Shown here piece after piece: positions 11,959-23,180 of a stretch of DNA of 64,000 bases (position 1 is its first letter; each line of letters opens with the position of its first letter). The notes beneath the pieces were generated by a model. The model did not search any database and was not told where the DNA came from. It worked only from the letters and a program-made list of their open reading frames with translations. The DNA comes from Antilocapra americana (taxonomy: Eukaryota; Chordata; Mammalia; Artiodactyla; Antilocapridae): contig ML664161.1 of assembly GCA_007570785.1 (NCBI GenBank), positions 47,521,895-47,585,894 on the forward strand. Direction: 5' to 3'. The position numbers and the translations under genes are program-made.

Positions 11959-14219
11959 GAAACTAGATAACTTTCACTCTGTCCCATATATTAAAATCCA
12001 GATTTTATTCCTTTTTTAACCTGAAAATCACTTACCCTAATCATAAATTAATATAAGCTGGGTAAGTATGTGATTTGTTTTTGGAAAAATAATAAAATGA
12101 AAATAAATAAAAATCCCTTTCTATCCAAGCATGCATTTTCATTCTGACACTGAACTGAACAGAAGACTGCCCTTTAAATCAGTCACCTAGATAGCTATGA
12201 AGTATATTTTCAAAAAGTTCATCAGGATTTCTCATCAGACATTCCCTATGAAGTACAAACATCACTTTGTCTCATTTATTTGTACAGCACTCATTCATTA
12301 CAAGAGATTTAGAAAGAACAAAAACAAGTGTTAAGAACTTTTAAACATGCTTTCTCATTTGCCATTAAGAACTTTTTTCAGTCTATCCATCCAGGAAGCA
12401 TTACTCTGCCTCATCTATATTTCATATGTTTCTAAACTTACTTTAGCTTTCTTAAATGCTTTCCAACAAGCTCTGAAACATTTCACTGTGAGATGGTACT
12501 CCTTTTCCTGGGAATGTTTTACTGTCAGTCATACTCTATCATCTCTATTTTATGCTTGATCCTTCTTGTTTCCCATAGTGAAGATTTGAAACACCAATAA
12601 GAACTTCATGTCGTATATAAAATAGCACTTCTATTAACAAGGAGCAGCAAAACAAACAGCCTTCTTGATAAAGGTTAATTAACAGAGATTCATTTTAAAT
12701 GAATATGGGGGGAAAGTTCAGAGAAGAGACACAAGGACTCAAAAGTTTAGTAAAGTTACTAGAAAATGATTCTGTTTAAGAATATGGAAAATTCAAGTGT
12801 CACTATACTATGAGTTCTCAGTGGGCTCACTAATAAATAATTTATCTTGGGTCATTTTTCTCCTTTTACATTACAGTGATCTGAATTGTCTTCAGATAAA
12901 TTCCCTTCACACATGTTATGTGGATGCTGTTTTGCCCGCATGCTCTCCTGACTCACACAGGCTACTATACCCTAAATCTATTCAAGGGAAAGATATGCTT
13001 AAGAAAATGCTTAGCCAAAGTCAGAAGAAACACCTACTTATTCTAACTATTATACTTTTTAATTCAAAAATTTATTCAAACATATTTATACATATAATAA
13101 TCTTAATATGTTTGCATCACAAGATATTTAAAGAGCATCAATAGTGTAAAATAGGACATGTGAAATAAAGGATCCCAGTAGACAAAGTTTAATCACTTTA
13201 AATATCTTAAGTTACTGGAACAGGTGACAAAGAAAAGAACAATCAGGAAACAAGGCAATCATTGTGACTGTTCTTAAATCTGGAGTGAATGACAGAAAAG
13301 GAAATATAGTTGAAAATCAAGTTAGTGATTTTAAAGACCAACTGTTAAATGATAAAGTAAAACAGACACACAGAAATTGAGAATGAAATTATGAAGGCTC
13401 CAGAAAGTCTGACAGTCTTCCAAAAATATTTTCAAAGGAGAAAGCACAAACAATGGAGACAGGGTCCAACAGAATACAAGAGAATATCCCCCTACCTTAA
13501 CGAAGTTTCAGATTGAAAAGATCTGAAAAGTTTGTTAGAAAAAAGTCCAACTTCTAGACACAAAACTGTAAATTGTAAGGATAAAGAAAACGTTTGAAAA
13601 CTTCTAAAAGAGGAATAAAATTTACCTACCTAGGTGGTGTCCACTAAATACTTCTGTACCATTTAAGTGAAAGTCATATACCACTGACACAGATTTTCTT
13701 ATAATGAAACATTCTGAGAGAATGTCTTCAAATTGTTGTTAAGAAATAGTTGGGATATTACACTCTTTACCCTACCAAACTAACAAGAAAATGTGAGAAC
13801 AATACAGTTTTAAATTTTAGTTTTATAATACCAAAACTCAGAAAATTCCATGTACCACATATGATGCAGAAGGCTTGCAGACAGAAATTTTTTAAGAGTT
13901 TATTTGACATTAATATTTGGAAGGGTCTTTTTAAAATGTAAATTTTAATTCCTTAGGACCAAATTTTAGTCTCTATGGGTCAATTCACATTCTTGACTTT
14001 GCAGCATAAAATATTTAGAAAAACATTTAAATATTGTCCCTCAGCCTTTGATTTTTTGGAATCAACCTAAACACAGCATAAAGACTTAATAGTTAAAGAA
14101 CATAATGAAATGCTATAAAGTTTGGCAACATAAAAATGGTAATAATATCAAGCAAAAATTGAAGGTAAATGAAGAATTGAAAGAAAGTTGAGTATGCACA
14201 AATTCTTATTTCCATGGTG
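11959..14219. other. Unique AT-rich sequence
   Basis: No repeat consensus or gene recognised over about 2.2 kb. A 115-codon plus-strand frame at 12797-13144 has no domain and no support. Confidence 0.5.
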
Positions 14220-14229
14220 GAGATGCATT

Positions 14230-14276
14230 CAGCTTAGTCATTTAGTCATGTCCAACTCTTTGTAATCCCATTGGCT
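14230..14276 (-). mobile_element. Tiny 5'-truncated SINE/BovB tail insertion with TSD
   Basis: The plus strand reads 'agcttagtcatttagtcatg', 'tccaactctttgtaatccca', the reverse complement of the shared 3' end of Bov-tA and BovB. Only about 47 bp are present. It lies between two exact copies of gagatgcatt (14220-14229 and 14277-14286), so it looks like a complete but very short retroposition rather than erosion of a longer one. Confidence 0.75.
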
Positions 14277-14510
14277 GAGATGCATTAGACATGATATTAA
14301 TTTGAAAAGTCAGTAAATCATATATCAAATGAATTTGCTATTTGAAATTTGAGTGGCAATTAAAAGGAATAAAGTTAAGAGTAGTTTCCTTCAGACAATG
14401 AAATTGGCTAAGGATGAATACTGGGAAGGAATATGCCGACTAGATTTTAGATTTTGTAATATTTTATTCACTATATAGTGTGATTGTTTAGCCAATCAAA
14501 AGTTTTAAAA

Positions 14511-17161
14511 GGGAGGGGAAGGTTCAAGATGGGGAAGAAATAGGACAGGGAGACCACTTTCTCCCCCACAAATTCATCGAAAGATCATCTGAACGCTGAG
14601 CAAATACCACAAAACAACTTCTGAGTGCTGGCGGAGGACACCAGGCACCCAGAAAGGCAGCCCATTGTATTCAAAAGGAGGTAGGACAAAATATAAAAGA
14701 TTAAAAAAAGAGACAAAAGAATTAGGGATGGGGACCCAACCTGGGGAGGGAGTCGTAAAAGAGAAGTTTCCAAACACCAGGAAACCCACTCACCAGTGGG
14801 TCTGTGGGGAATTTTGGAATCTCAGAGAGTAACATAACTGGGAGGGAAAAATAAATAAAACCCACAGATTATGCTCCTAACTGCAACTCCCAACGGAGAA
14901 GTAGCCTAGACGCTCGCATCTGCCACAAGCAAACAGGGGCTGAACAGGGAGACCCAGGATGCATTGCTTAGGGTAAGGACTGAGCCTGAATTTCCTGAGG
15001 ACAATCTGAGGGAGCTAATGTGAGATAGCAACCCAAACTTTGGGATAGTCAGATAGAGAGGGGAAAAAAAAGGAAAGAGAGAGAGAACTTTCCCCGTGAA
15101 AAGCTCTAACCTAAAGCACTGCCTTCCCACTCACAGAACAAAGGACTGAGTGAATACCAGAGGAGAGCTAGCTGGCAGAGGACTAGCTCATCCCCTGGAC
15201 GCCTGAGGCAGGCGGGTGACAGCCAGAGCCAGAAGGCAAGGGGCAAACTCGGCCCCAGAGACGGCATCCTCTACCAAACTGCAAGCAGGCTCCCAGTTGC
15301 TAACAAAGTCTTCCTAGGATCCTGGACGGTTGATATCCACCACGAGGGTCACAGCCAGGGATCAGCTCCCCAGAGAAGACACATGACACACCTGAGACCA
15401 CACTCCCACTGTGCACCCAAGAAACTGAGCTGCCAGGACCAGGGAGGTGATAAGACACACTGCACCTGGGGAGAGTGCACTTGCCAAGCACCTGGTCACC
15501 TGAGCTGCTCGGACCTGGGAAGGGTACAAAACTCAGACCGAACAGAGTCTGTGCCTTTGTGTATACCTGAGAATCTGAACCTGAACGTCATAGACCTGGG
15601 AAGTGCACACAACCCAGGGCCAGCCTTAGACAGTTTCCCTGCAGAGCAACCTGAAGCCTGAGCAGTGTAGACTGGGAAAGAATACATGCTGTGAGTGGGG
15701 GCAAACCCAGTGTGGCCCAGACACTGTGAGAACTCCCCACACATGCCAGTGATATTGGTTTGCAGGGTTTCTCCCTCCCCACAGCATAAATGAACAAGTG
15801 AGCCTAAATAAATGACCACCTTCACCCCTTTGTGTCAGGGAGGAAGTTAGATACTGAAGAAACTTGCAAACAGAGGAAGCCAAAATAAACAAAGAAGAGG
15901 GAACTGCTTTGCAAGTGACAGGTGCAACAGATTAAAACCCTGTAGTTAGCACTGACTACATTGTAAGATGCCTATAGACCTTGAGAAGAAGTATAAGCTG
16001 GAACAAGGACTTATCTGAAACTGAACTGCCCCCACACTGCCCTCAACACCTGCAGAGAAGCTCCTAGATATATTTTACTATTATAATTTTTTAATTTTTT
16101 ATCTTTAAGTTCTTTATTATTCCTTTAATTTTCAGTTTTAAAACCTAGTATTACCTTACTAAAAAAAAGACCCCATTTTTAAAGCAAATTTGATTTTTTT
16201 ATAACTTTTGCAATTTTGTTTTGTTTTTTTTTAATATTGTACTTTTGAAAGACTATCCTCTACTCTAGACTTTTAATCTTTGCTTTTTTGGTATTTGTTA
16301 TCAATTCTGTACCTTTAAGAATCCAATCTTCAGTACCAATTTTTACTTAGGAGTGTGATTACTGGCTTGATTGCTCTCTTTCCTTTTGACTCTCCTTTTT
16401 CTCCCCCAGGTCATCTCTATTTCCTCCCTCCCCTTCTCTTCTCTACTTAACTCTGTGAATCTCTTTGGGTGTTCCAGGCTGTGGAGAGCACTCAGGGAAC
16501 TGATCACAGGCTAGATTGCTCTCCCCCCTTTTGATTCCTCCTCTTCTCTTCCTGGTCACCTCTATCTCCCTCCTTCTTCTCTTATCCATGTAACTCGGTG
16601 AACCTCTCTGGGTGTCCCCCACTCTGGGGAATCTTTTCACCATTAACCTAGACGTTTTATCATCAGTGCTATATGGATGGAGAAGTCTTTAGGCTACTGT
16701 AGGAATAAGGCTGAAAGCCAGAAGCAGGAGGCTTAAATCCAAAACATGAGAACACCAGAAAACTCCTGACTCCAAGAACATTAAAAAGAGCTCACCCAAA
16801 AGTCTCCATACCTACATTAAAATCAAGCTCCACCCATGAGCCAACAAGTTTCAGAGCAAGACATACCAAGCTAATTTTCCAACAAAGCAGGAACATAACC
16901 CTGAGCACAAAAATACAAGCAGTCAAAAGTCACACCAAACCCATAGACACCTCAAAACTCACTACTAGATACTTCACTGCACTCCCCGAGAGAAGAGATC
17001 CAGCTCCACCCACCAAAACACTGAGGCAAGCATTCCTAACCAGGAAACCTTGACAAGCCATTCCTCCAATCCCACCTACAGGGCGAAATCTCCACAATAA
17101 AGAGGAACCAGAAACTTCCAACATAAAGAAAAGCCACCCCAAACACAGAAACCTAAACAAG
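14511..17161 (+). promoter_or_regulatory. L1 5' region (5'UTR with ancestral internal promoter)
   Basis: About 2.65 kb upstream of the ORF1 ATG. The first kilobase is relatively GC-rich and non-coding in sense (for example 'cagcccattgtattcaaaag', 'gaagtagcctagacgctcgc'). A T-rich stretch lies at 16075-16290 and a C/T-rich stretch at 16370-16640. In L1s the pol II promoter lies in this region. Whether this copy still drives transcription cannot be judged from sequence. Antisense open frames of 60-109 codons here have no domains. Confidence 0.6.
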
Positions 17162-18094
17162 ATGAAAAGACAGAGAAATATTCAGCAGGTAAAGGAACAT
17201 GATAAAAGCCCACCAAACCAAACAAAAGAGGAGGAGATAGGGAGTCTAACTGGAAAAGAATTCAGAACAATTATAGTAAAAATGATCCAAAATCTTGAAA
17301 ACAAATTGGAGTTACAGATAAATAGTCTGCAGACAAGGATTGAGAAGATGCAAGAAAAGTTTAACAAGGATCCAGAAGAAATAAAAAAAGAGTCAATCAA
17401 TAATGAATAATGCAATAACTGAGATCAAAAGCACTCTGAAGGGAACCAACAGTAGAATAACTGAGGCGGAATATAAGATAAGTGAGGTGGAAGATAGAAT
17501 GGTGGAAATAAATGAAAATGGTTGAAATAAATGAAAGAGAGGAAAAAAGAAAAAAGAATTAAAAGAAATGAAGACAACCTCAGAGACCTCTGGGCCAATG
17601 TTAAACGCCCCAACATTCGAATCATAGGAGTCCCAGAAGAAGAAGCCAAAAAGAGAAATACTTGAGGAGATAATAGTTGAAAACTTCCCTAAAATGAGGA
17701 AGGAAATAGCCACCAAGTCCAAGAAACCCAGAGAGTACCAAACAGGATAAACCCAAGGCAAAACACCCCAAGACACATACTAATCAAATTAATGAAGATC
17801 AAACACAAAGAACAAATATTAAAAGCAGCAAGGGAGAAACAACAAATAACTCACAAAGGGATCCCCATAAGGATAACAGAAGACCTTTCAATAGAAACTC
17901 TTCAAGCCAGAAGGGAATGGCAGGACATACTTAAAGTGATGAAAGATAAAAATGTACAATACATATTACTGTACCCAGTAAGAATCTCATTCAAATACGA
18001 AGGAGAAATCAAAAGCTTTACAGACAAGCAAAAGCTCAGAAAATTCAGCACCATCAAACCAGCTCTTCAACAAATGCTAAAGAATCTTCTCTAG
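17162..18094 (+). pseudogene. L1 ORF1p remnant (RNA-binding chaperone), frameshifted
   Basis: Intact L1 ORF1p is a trimeric nucleic-acid chaperone that coats L1 RNA in cytoplasmic RNPs. Here an N-terminal piece is open at 17162-17410 and ends in a coiled-coil-like stretch (ENKLELQINSLQTRIEKMQE). The middle, including an RRM-like NVKRPNIRIIGVPEEE block near 17600-17645, is readable only by changing frame and crossing stops. The C-terminal domain is open at 17792-18094 (ITHKGIPIRITEDLSIETLQ, then REWQDIL, then SFKYEGEIKSFTDKQKLRKF). The start was chosen because the ATG follows the end of the known 5' region and begins the conserved MKRQRNIQQ sequence. At least two lesions separate the parts, so no full-length protein can be made. 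Confidence 0.9.
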
Positions 18095-18150
18095 ACAGGA
18101 AACACAGGAAAGGTTTATAAACTAGAGCCCCCCCCCAAAAAAAAAAGTAA

Positions 18151-21100
18151 ATGGAAATGGGATCACGCTTATCAATAATTACCTTAAACATAAAAGGGTT
18201 GACTACCCCGATCAAAAGACAAAGACTGGCTGAATGGATACAAAAACAAGACCTCTAGATATGCTGCCTACAAGAGACCCACCTCAAAACAAGGGACACA
18301 TACAGACTGAAAGGAAGGGCTGGAAAAAGATATTTCATGCAAATGGAGACCAAAAGAAAGCAGAAGTAGGAATACTCATATCAGATAAAATAGATTTTGA
18401 AATAAAGGCCATGAACAGAGACAAAGAAGGACACAACCTAATGATCAAAGGATCAATCCACGAAGAAGATACAACAATTATAAATATATATGCACCCAGC
18501 ATAGGACCACTGTAATATGTAAGGCAAATGCTAGCAAATATGAAAGGGGAAATTAACAGTAACACAATAAGAGTGGGAGACTTTAATACCCCACTCACAC
18601 CTTTGGATAGATCAACTAAACAGAGAATTAGGAAGGAAACACAAACTTTCAATGATACAATGCACGAAGAGGAACATATGTATACCCATGGTGGATTCAT
18701 GTCAATGTATGGCAAAACCAACACAATATTGTAAAGAAAAAATTTTTAAAAATAAAAAATAAATAAACTGCAAATGCATTTCAAAAAAAAAAACCTAATT
18801 GATATCTATAGGACATTTCACCCTAAAACAATGAATTTCACCTTTTTCTCAAGAACACACAGAACCTTTTCCAGGATAGATCACATCCTGAGCCATAAAT
18901 CTAGCCTTGGTAAATTCAAAAAATTGAAACGATGTCAAGTATCTTTTCTGATCACAATGTGGTAAGATTAGATGTCAATTACAGGGAAAAAAACTATTAA
19001 AATACAAACATATGGAGTCTAAACAACACAATTCTGAATAACCAACAAATCACAGAAGAAATCAAAATATGCATAGAAACAAATGAAAATGAAAACATGA
19101 CAACCCAAAAACCACGGGACTCAGTAAAAGCAGTGCTAAGAGGAAGGTTCATAACAATACAAGCCTACCTCAAGAAACAGGAGAGAAGTCAAATAAATGA
19201 CCTAACTCTACACCTAAAGCAACTAGAAAAAGAAGAAATGAAGCACACCAGGGTTAGTAGAGGAAGGAAATTATAAAAATTAGGGCAGAAATAAATGCAT
19301 TGAAACAAAGGAGACCATAGCCAAATCAACAAAGCTAAAACTGGTTCTTTGAGAAGAGAAATAAAATAGACAAACCATTAGCCAGACTCATCAAGAAGAG
19401 AAGGTAGAATAAAATCAACAAAATTAGACATGAAAATGAAGAAATCACAACAGGCAACATAGAAATACAAAGGATCATAAGAGACTACTATCAGCAACTA
19501 TATGCCAGTAAAATGGACAACTTGGAAGAAATGGAAAAGTTCTTAGAAAAGTACAACTTTCCAAAATTGAACCAGGAAGAAATAGAAAATCTTAACAGAC
19601 ACATCATGAGAACAGAAATTAAAAGTGTAATCAGAAATCTTCCAACAAACAAAAAGCCCAGGACCAGATGGCTTCAAAGCTGAATTGTATCAAAAATTTA
19701 GAGAAGAGCTAACACCTATCCTACTCAAACTCTTCCAGAAAATTGCAGAGGAAGGTAAACTTCCAAACTCATTCTATGAGGCCACCATCACCCTAATACC
19801 AAAACCAGACAAAAGATGCCACAAAAAAAGAAAACTACAGGCCAATATCACTGATGAACATAGATGAAAAAATCCTTAACAAAATTCTAGTAAATAGAAT
19901 CCAACAACATATTAAAAAGATCATACATCATAATCAGTGGCTTTATCCCAGGGATGTAAGGATTCTTCAGTATCCACAAATCAATCAATGTAATACACCA
20001 CATTGACAAATTGAAAGATAAAAACCATATGATTATCTCAATAGATGCAGAGAAAGCCTTTGACAAAATTCAATATCCATTTATGATAAAAAAAAAAAAC
20101 CTCCAGAAAGCAGGAATAGAAGAAACATATCTCAACATAACAAAAGTTATATATGACAAACTCACAGTAAACATTATATCAATGGTGAAAATTTGAAAGC
20201 ATTTCCTCTATAGTCAGGAACAAGACAAGGGTGCTCACTCTCACCACTATTATTCAACATAGTTTTGGAAGTTCTAGCCACAGTAACCAGAGAAGAAAAA
20301 GAAATAAAAGGAATCCAGATTGGAAAAGAAGAAGCAAAACTTTCACTGCAGATGACATGATGCTCTACATAGAAAGCCCTAAAGACTCTATCAGAAAATT
20401 ACTAGAGCTAATCAATAAATATAGTAAAGTTGCAGGATATAAAATTAATACACAGAAATCCCTTGCATTTCTATACACTAACAATGGGAAAAAAGAAAGA
20501 GAAATTAAGCAAACAATTCCATTCACCATTGCAATGAAAAGAATAAAATACTTAGGAATAAATCTACCTAAAGAAACAAAAGAGCTACATACAGAAAACT
20601 GTAAAACACTGATGAAAGAAATCAAAGAGGACACAAACAGATGGAGAAATATACCATGTTCATAGATTGGAAGAATCAATATAGTGAAAATGAGTATATT
20701 ACCCAAAGCAATCTATAGATTCAATGCAATCCCTATCAAGCTACCAATGGTATTTTTCAGAGAATTAGAACAAATAATTTCTCAATTTCTATGGAAATAC
20801 AAAAAACCTTAAATAGCCAAAGCAATCTTGAGAAAGAAGAATGGAACTGGAGGAATCAATCTGCCTGATTTCAGGCTATACTACAAAGCAAGAGTCATAC
20901 TGGCACAACAGTATACTGGCACAAAGACAGAAACATTGATCAATGGAACAAAATAGAAAGCCCAGAGATAAATCCACGTACCTACGGACATCTTATCTGA
21001 CAAAGGAGGCAAGAATATGCAATGGAGAAAAGACAATTTCTTTAACAAATGGTGCTGGGAAAACTGGTCAATCACTTGTAAAAAAATAAAACTAGAACAC

Positions 21101-22130
21101 TTTCTAACACCATACAGAAAAGTAAACTCAAAATGGATTAAAGATCTAAATGTAAGACCAGAAACTATAGAACTCCTAGAGGAAAACAGGCAAAACACTC
21201 TCTGATGTAAATCATAGCAGGAACTCCTATGACCCAACTCCCAGAGTAATGGAAATAAAAGCAAAAATAAACAAATGGGACCTAATTAAACTTAAAAGCT
21301 TTTGCACAATGAAGGAAACTATAAGCAAGGTGAAAAGACAGCCTTCAGAATGGGAGAAAATAATAGCAAATGAAGCAACTGACAAAGAATTAATCTCAAA
21401 AACATACAAGCAACTCTTGCAGTTCAATTCCAGAAAAATAAACGACCCAATCAAAGAATGGGCCAAAGAATTAAACAGACTTTTCTCCAAAGAACACATA
21501 TAGATGGCTAATAAACACATTAAAAAAATGCTCCACATCACTCATTATGAGAGAAATGCAAATCAAAATCACAATGAGGTACCATCTCATGCTAGTCAGA
21601 ATGGCTGCGATCAAAAAGTCTACAAATAATAAATGCCAGAGAGGGTATGGAGAAAAAGGAACCCTTTTACACTGTTGATGGGAATGTAAACTAGTACAGC
21701 CACTATGGAGAACAGTGTGGAGATTCCTTAAAAAAAAAACCAAGAAATAGAACTGCCAATAGACCCAGCAATCCCACTGCTGGGCATACACACCGAGGAA
21801 ACCAGAATTGAAAGAGACATGTGTACCCCAATGTTCATCGCAACACTGTTTGCAATATCCAGGACATGGAAGCAACCTAGATGTCCATCAGCAGACGAAT
21901 GGATAAGAATGCTGTGATACATTTACACAATGGAATACTACTCAGCTATTAAAAAGAATGCATTTGAATCAGTTCTAATGAGGTGGATGTAATTGGAGCC
22001 TATTATACAGAGCAAAGTAAGTCAGAAAGAAAAACATTAATACAGTATACTAAGGCATATATATGGAATTTAGAAAGATGGTGACAATGACCCTATATGC
22101 AAGACAGCAAAAGAGACACAGATGTAAAGA
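18151..22130 (+). pseudogene. L1 ORF2p remnant (endonuclease/reverse transcriptase), multiply broken
   Basis: In an active L1 this protein nicks target DNA and reverse-transcribes L1 RNA. The APE-type endonuclease N-terminus (LSIITLNIKGLTTPIKRQRL) begins at 18151/18157 and reaches a stop after about 30 codons. The following EN segments are readable in another frame (VGDFNTPLTPLDRSTKQRIR near 18570; RTHRTFSRIDHILSHKSSLG near 18852). RT pieces follow at 19685-19867, 20011-20196 ([10 protein letters not shown]) and 20231-20665. The last contains [10 protein letters not shown], where the usual FADD box has lost its aromatic residue because a few bases appear deleted just upstream. The C-terminus is at 21017-21503 and 21730-21975. 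A nested L1 3' end interrupts the EN domain at about 18670-18790. Confidence 0.9.
18673..18785 (+). mobile_element. Short L1 3'UTR fragment nested inside L1 ORF2
   Basis: 'gtatacccatggtggattca' through 'tacaatattgtaaag' (18679-18735) is typical L1 3'UTR, matching the same element's own 3' end at 22321-22381. It is followed by an A-rich tail. Downstream, ORF2 resumes with 'cctaattgatatctatagga'. The approximate boundaries leave it unclear whether a few ORF2 bases were deleted, and no certain TSD was found. Confidence 0.8.
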
Positions 22131-22415
22131 ACAGACTTCTGGACTCTGTGGGAGAAGGCAAGAGTGGGATGATTTGAGAGAACAGCATTGAAACATGTCT
22201 ATTATCATATGTGAAACAGATTGCCAGTCCAGGTTCAATGCATGAGACAGGGTGCTCAGGGACGGTGCACTGGGCTGACCCAGAGGGATGGGATGGGGAG
22301 GGAGGTCTGGATGGGGAATACAGGTACACCCATGGCTGATTCATGTGAATGTATGGCAAAAACCACTACAATATTGTAAAGTAATTAGCCTCCAATTAAA
22401 ATAAATTTTAAAAAT
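22131..22415 (+). other. L1 3'UTR and A-rich tail
   Basis: Runs from the ORF2 end through 'gtgggatgatttgagagaac', 'gggatggggagggaggtctg' and 'gtaattagcctccaattaaa' into A-rich sequence. It provides the template against which the antisense L1 3' ends at 6.8, 11.6 and 43.8 kb can be read. Confidence 0.85.
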
Positions 22416-22649
22416 TTATAAGAAACATTAAAATAAATATTACCCCTGAATATTGTGAATAATTTTAAAATAAGGTATAACTTTACTCAAGTATTAAGAA
22501 AGCCATAGCCTCAGAAATCCCTTTAAGATCACTAATGTGTTGAGTGATAGCTATTAAATAAAACCATGTAAAACCCAAGTCAAACATCAGTAACATTATA
22601 GAAGTCTAAATGTCGTCTTCTTTCTTTTCTTCACTGTACTATGATCTGT

Positions 22650-22837
22650 ACTGCAAATGCAGGAGACACAAGAGACACGAGTTCTATGCCTGAGTCAAAA
22701 AGACCCCTTGGAGGAGGAAACAGTAGTAACCAACTCCAGTATTCTTGCCTGGAAAATTTCATGGATAGAGGAGTTTGGCAGGCTACAGTCCAAAGGGTCA
22801 CAAAGAATCAGACATGACCGAGAAAGTGAGCACACAT
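22650..22837 (+). mobile_element. SINE Bov-tA, head-truncated
   Basis: 'ctgcaaatgcaggagacaca', 'agtaaccaactccagtattc', 'gaggagtttggcaggctaca' and 'caaagaatcagacatgaccg' follow the Bov-tA consensus. The first part of the tRNA-derived head with the A box is missing, consistent with 5' truncation. Confidence 0.9.
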
Positions 22838-22979
22838 GTACAGACCAGGTCCAGAAGATTGGTACTTAGTAAAATCAGAAACTATGATCTTTGACTGGAC
22901 AAAGCCCAGATACAGCCAGTTCTCCCACTCAATAGCTTACTCTGAGGTGCTGTCAGTGGTCTCTCCCTTTAGCCACAGG

Positions 22980-23180
22980 GTTAGCCGCTCAGTCATGTTT
23001 AACTCTTTGCGATACCATGGACTATAAGCCACCAGGCTCCTGTGTCCATGGGATTTCCTAGGCAAAAATACTGGAGAAGGTTGCCATGTCCTTCTCCAGG
23101 GGATCTTCCTGACCCAAGGATTCAACCTGAGTCTCCTGTGTCTTATGCATTACAGGCAGATTCTTTACTCGCTGAGTCAC
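22980..23180 (-). mobile_element. SINE Bov-tA
   Basis: Plus strand 'ccgctcagtcatgtttaact' to 'ttctttactcgctgagtcac' is the reverse complement of Bov-tA. It lies about 140 bp from the opposite-strand copy at 22650, so the two form a short inverted SINE pair. Confidence 0.92.

Larger units (their letters stand above)
14511..22415 (+). mobile_element. Near full-length ruminant L1 LINE (L1_BT-like), inactive
   Basis: Order of parts: 5' region 14511-17161 starting at 'gaggggaaggttcaagatgg'; ORF1 remnant 17162-18094; short G+C/A-rich inter-ORF spacer; ORF2 remnant from about 18151; 3'UTR ending in 'cctccaattaaaataaattt' and A-rich sequence near 22415. The length of about 7.9 kb is close to what I recall for the ruminant L1 consensus (a little over 8 kb). 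The start matches the recalled 5' terminus, so this was a full-length insertion. Both ORFs carry many stops and frameshifts, and a foreign L1 3' end sits inside ORF2. I could not define a convincing TSD in the A/T-rich flanks. Confidence 0.92.

Noticed and set aside
12797..13144. 115-codon ORF in unique sequence
   Set aside because: No recognisable domain or signal beyond generic hydrophobicity, and no supporting exon structure. Not reported as a gene.
14490..22480. TSD for the near full-length L1
   Set aside because: The flanks share only short A/T-rich words such as ttttaaaa, which are too common to count.
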